Positions 13,395 to 15,558 of a stretch of DNA of 15,558 nt are shown piece by piece (within the stretch, counting starts at the first letter, position 1; each line of letters begins with the position of its first letter). This DNA is from an uncultured Eubacteriales bacterium (lineage in GTDB: Bacteria > Bacillota > Clostridia > Oscillospirales > Acutalibacteraceae): assembly GCA_900316925.1 (NCBI GenBank), contig ONEU01000137.1, forward strand, positions 1 to 15,558, written 5' to 3'. A program made the position numbers and the translations under genes. The notes beneath the pieces are model-generated. The model was given only the letters and a program-made list of their open reading frames with translations. It did not search any database and was not told the DNA's origin.

Positions 13395-13642
13395 GGCAGT
13401 TTCCCGGGGGAAACCCTTTTCCGGCGGAAAAAGGGTTATCCCCCGGCCCCCCTTCCTAAAACCGCCGTGGGGGTGTCGGGGGGCTTTCCCGTGCCGGGGG
13501 AACCATTTCCCTCCGGAAAGACATTTCTTCCGAATTGATAACAATCTATCCTGCATGGAAAAACATCGGAAGCCGCCGCTTTCGGGGGTGTCGGGGGGAC
13601 TTTCTCGTGAAAGTCCCCCCGACTCGCTCTCCGCAGAGAGCG
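13395..13642. repeat. GC-rich intergenic cluster of hairpins and direct repeats
   Basis: Several structures lie side by side in a stretch without a credible gene. A long imperfect palindrome has outer arms CCGGGGG (13404-13410) and CCCCCGG (13440-13446) enclosing AACCCTTTTCC and GGAAAAAGGGTT. Two near-identical direct copies of about 25 bases lie at 13469-13493 and 13584-13609, each starting GGGGGTGTCGGGGGG. The second copy forms a perfect 15-bp hairpin (13590-13604 with 13609-13623). A 7-bp hairpin CGCTCTC/GAGAGCG follows (13625-13631 with 13636-13642). The base composition differs sharply from the surroundings. It looks like a degenerate non-autonomous repeat family or MITE-like element; no transposase or target duplication is visible. 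Confidence 0.72.
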
Positions 13643-13663
13643 AAATTCCTTTGACAGACAGAT

Positions 13664-13697
13664 AAAAAGCTGCCGCATCCGAAGTGCAGCAGCTTTT
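13664..13697 (-). terminator. Rho-independent terminator of the htrA gene
   Basis: AAAAGCTGC (13665-13673) pairs with GCAGCTTTT (13689-13697), and the stem continues inward through a wobble to GCA/TGC. The minus-strand transcript ends in five T followed by A. It begins five bases after the stop codon of the protease gene. Confidence 0.9.
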
Positions 13698-13701
13698 GGG
13701 A

Positions 13702-15195
13702 TCAGTCGCCTCTGTCGTCGGCGAGCTGGACGGTCACCTCAAAGCTCACCGCACGGGAGGAGGAGCCTGCCACGCGGAACAGCTTCAGGGTCACGCTGTC
13801 GCCGGGTTTATATTTGCTTAGTTCTTCAATACATTCATAGGTAGAGGTCACCGTCACGCCGTTGACCTCCGTGATGATATCCTGCCGCGCCACTTCCGTC
13901 TTCTGCAGGGGACTGTTCTCGGAGATGTCCGTGATGACCATGCCCTGCGGCACATTGTTCTTGCGGGATTCATAGAGATTGCAGGTCTTGCCGGTGATAC
14001 CCAGGGTGCCGCGGTCGTTGACAAAGCCGTACTTGATCAGCTTGTTCACGATCTCCGTCACCTTATTGCTCGGGATGGAAAAGCCCATGCCTTCATAATC
14101 CGTACTCACGATCTTCGAGGTATTCATCCCCACCACCTGACCGTTCTCGTTCACCAGCGCACCGCCGGAATTGCCGGGGTTGATGGCGGCATCCGTCTGG
14201 ATATACTTGGTATAGCCCTTCGACGCCAGGATCCGGTTCACCGCAGAGACGGTGCCCTTCGTCAGGGAATTGGTAAAGGACGTGCCGCCCGGATTGCCGA
14301 TGGCATAGACGTCCTGTCCCACGAAGAGCTTGTCGGAATCCGCAAATTCCGCCGCCTGGAGGTCATCTGCGGAGATCCGGAGAACCGCCAGATCGGTCTT
14401 TTTGTCCAGACCGATGATGGTCCCCAGAAACTGTCTGCCGTCGTTGAGGGTCACCAGAACACCGGTAGAGGTACTGTCATTGACCACATGGCTGTTGGTA
14501 GCAATGTAGCCGTCCTTCGTGAGGATGATGCCCGAACCGTCGCCGAACTTGGAAAGCATGAAGTCACCGCCTGCCAGATAGGAGGTTACACACACAATAG
14601 AGGGTGACGCTTTCTCGAAAGCCGCATGAACGGCATTGGGTGAGATACTCTCGGTCTCCTGGGTGGAGATCTGCGGTCCGTCGGGATCGGCAGACACATC
14701 CGGTGCTTCCGGCAGGGAAATCTCCGCCGCATAGGAGGAGGCGGCATTCCCGTTATAGGGAATCTTACTGTCTTTGGGGTCTTCCCCTGCATTCCTGTTC
14801 CTGCCGAGAACGGCCATGGTCAGAAAGGCAGCGCCCGCCACTAAAATGACCGTGATGATCCACAGGAAAACGCGGGTCATCCGGGAACCGGCTGGACGCA
14901 GCGTAATGGGGGCGGGCGGCAGGAAGGTATTGTCGTTCCTGAAGCGGGCGTATGGATTTTCGCCTCCCACAGGCATCGGGGAAACGGCCGGTTCACTCTC
15001 CGGCGGCACCACAGGAACGGCTGGTTCACTCTCCGGCGGCACCACAGGAACGGCCGGTTCACTCTCCGGCGGCACCACAGGAACAGTCGGTTCGTTTTCC
15101 GGCGGCACCACAGGAACGGTCGGTTCACTCTCCGGCGGCGGCAGAACGGTATCCGCCTGCTGCTCCTGTATGACTTCTTGCTGTTTCTCGTCCAT
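13702..15195 (-). CDS. htrA: Membrane-anchored HtrA/DegP-family serine protease with PDZ domain
   Basis: The 497-residue trypsin-like protease probably degrades misfolded proteins at the outer face of the cell membrane. The order is a cytoplasmic N-terminal tail with five 11-residue Pro/Glu/Val repeats (21-75), one membrane helix (about 108-130), a low-complexity linker (131-185), the protease domain (about 190-385) and a single PDZ domain (about 390-492). The catalytic triad is intact: His236 in TNSHVV, Asp268 in KKTDLAVL and Ser343 in NPGNSGGAL. The GTLGITGKT segment (396-404) starts the PDZ domain. The ATG at 15195 has a GGAGGA site. It lies 62 bases downstream of a histidine kinase gene on the same strand, so the pair is probably one operon, recalling two-component control of HtrA in other Firmicutes. 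A terminator follows. The extended repeat tail is unusual. Confidence 0.95.
   Translation of the reverse strand: MDEKQQEVIQEQQADTVLPPPESEPTVPVVPPENEPTVPVVPPESEPAVPVVPPESEPAVPVVPPESEPAVSPMPVGGENPYARFRNDNTFLPPAPITLRPAGSRMTRVFLWIITVILVAGAAFLTMAVLGRNRNAGEDPKDSKIPYNGNAASSYAAEISLPEAPDVSADPDGPQISTQETESISPNAVHAAFEKASPSIVCVTSYLAGGDFMLSKFGDGSGIILTKDGYIATNSHVVNDSTSTGVLVTLNDGRQFLGTIIGLDKKTDLAVLRISADDLQAAEFADSDKLFVGQDVYAIGNPGGTSFTNSLTKGTVSAVNRILASKGYTKYIQTDAAINPGNSGGALVNENGQVVGMNTSKIVSTDYEGMGFSIPSNKVTEIVNKLIKYGFVNDRGTLGITGKTCNLYESRKNNVPQGMVITDISENSPLQKTEVARQDIITEVNGVTVTSTYECIEELSKYKPGDSVTLKLFRVAGSSSRAVSFEVTVQLADDRGD
14971..15135 (-). repeat. Five tandem 33-bp units inside htrA (11-residue Pro/Glu repeats)
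   Basis: Five in-frame units of 33 bp encode PESEPTVPVVP, PENEPTVPVVP, two copies of PESEPAVPVVP and a last degenerate PESEPAVSPMP. The middle copies are nearly identical in DNA, so copy number could vary by slippage or recombination without shifting the frame. They lie in the predicted cytoplasmic tail, before the membrane helix. Confidence 0.93.
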
Positions 15196-15257
15196 TTTCC
15201 TTGTTCCTCCTCTGTTGAGGCTCCGCTTGTCTGCTTCATGCCCTCCGGTCAGGAAGC

Positions 15258-15558
15258 TCAGCCCTTATTCTTTTTCTCCAGTCTTTTATTCTGCTGTTTC
15301 TTCGGCAGATAGAAATCAAATTCACTGTACTCTCCATAATTGCTTTTGGCGGTAATATCGCCGCCGTGCAGACGGATGATGCTCCGCACAAGGTACAGTC
15401 CCAGTCCCAGTCCCTTCTTGTCCTTGCTGCGGGACTTATCCGTTTTATAGAACCTGCCGAATACCAGGTCGATCTCGGAGGGCTTGATGCCCATGCCGCT
15501 GTTCTTGATGGTAAAATCAAACTGCTCCAGGCTCTCGATGATGTTAAATTCAATATAG
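15258..15558 (-). CDS. Sensor histidine kinase, C-terminal ATP-binding part (5' end outside window)
   Basis: The last 99 or so residues of a two-component histidine kinase are present; the sensor, DHp domain and N box lie beyond the window edge. Visible HATPase_c motifs are a G1-like KNSGMGIKPSE, an F box VFGRFYKTDKSRS and a G2 box KGLGLGLYLVRSIIRLHGGDI. The frame is open to the window edge. The TGA at 15258-15260 follows a Lys-rich tail (KKQQNKRLEKKNKG). In the G1 box the usual Asp of DxGxG, which contacts the adenine, is Asn here, so nucleotide binding may be altered; the match should be aligned with the full protein. The protease gene follows 62 bases later on the same strand, so the kinase may control or share stress signalling with it. 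Confidence 0.9.
   Translation of the reverse strand, partial: YIEFNIIESLEQFDFTIKNSGMGIKPSEIDLVFGRFYKTDKSRSKDKKGLGLGLYLVRSIIRLHGGDITAKSNYGEYSEFDFYLPKKQQNKRLEKKNKG

Noticed and set aside
13469..13609. The direct repeats as a CRISPR array
   Set aside because: There are only two imperfect copies with about 90 bases between them and no further repeat-spacer units or cas genes.
13350..13678. Short minus-strand frames across the GC-rich repeat cluster
   Set aside because: They are low-complexity Arg/Gly/Pro translations of hairpin repeats, without proper start signals.
14877..15239. A 120-residue frame starting at 15239 with a nearby GGAGGG
   Set aside because: It overlaps htrA in another frame. 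Its Arg-rich repeats are the out-of-frame reading of the htrA tandem repeat, and the SD spacing is too short.

Overview
The window looks like a low-to-moderate GC, Gram-positive anaerobic Clostridia chromosome, most probably a Ruminococcus-like member of the Oscillospiraceae. The reasons are strong Shine-Dalgarno sites, sigma-A type promoters, a secretin-less type IV pilus cluster and overall protein character. This assignment is inference, because there is no rRNA marker. All 13 protein genes lie on the minus strand. The only plus-strand transcription I can support is two candidate small RNAs.

Reading in the direction of transcription (high to low coordinates): the window opens inside a sensor histidine kinase (15258-15558, 5' end outside), followed by a membrane-anchored HtrA/DegP-type serine protease (13702-15195) with a five-unit Pro/Glu repeat and a terminator. 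Then come a GC-rich cluster of hairpins and direct repeats (about 13395-13642) and an unrecognised four-helix membrane protein with a CxxC/CxxC zinc-ribbon-like motif, whose start I place at 13279 instead of the longer 13357 because a promoter overlaps the longer reading. Next is an intergenic region (11715-12331) holding two tandem plus-strand transcription units with promoter and terminator but no convincing gene (sRNA candidates), then glyA (serine hydroxymethyltransferase) with its own promoter and terminator.

The rest is a type IV pilus locus. Three prepilin genes (10188-9679, 9264-8767, 8571-8077) precede an assembly operon with its own promoter: a pilM-pilN fusion, pilO, pilD (prepilin peptidase), pilB (extension ATPase), pilT (retraction ATPase) and pilC (platform protein). 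The operon ends at a strong terminator at 91-115. Immediately beyond it, running out of the window, is the 5' end of what looks like a group II intron. Insertion just after a terminator hairpin is typical of bacterial class C introns.

How the parts work together: PilD cleaves the prepilins after Gly in the (K)G|FTLVEL motif. PilB and PilC polymerise them on the PilM/N/O platform, and PilT drives retraction. The middle pilin (pilA2) has the best promoter and a codon use typical of highly expressed genes, so it is probably the major subunit. In Ruminococcus albus, Pil-family proteins have been implicated in cellulose adhesion, which is a reasonable but unproven hypothesis here. The most novel-looking items are the two sRNA candidates (one presents an anti-Shine-Dalgarno-like loop), the PilM-PilN fusion, and the unusual prepilin peptidase.
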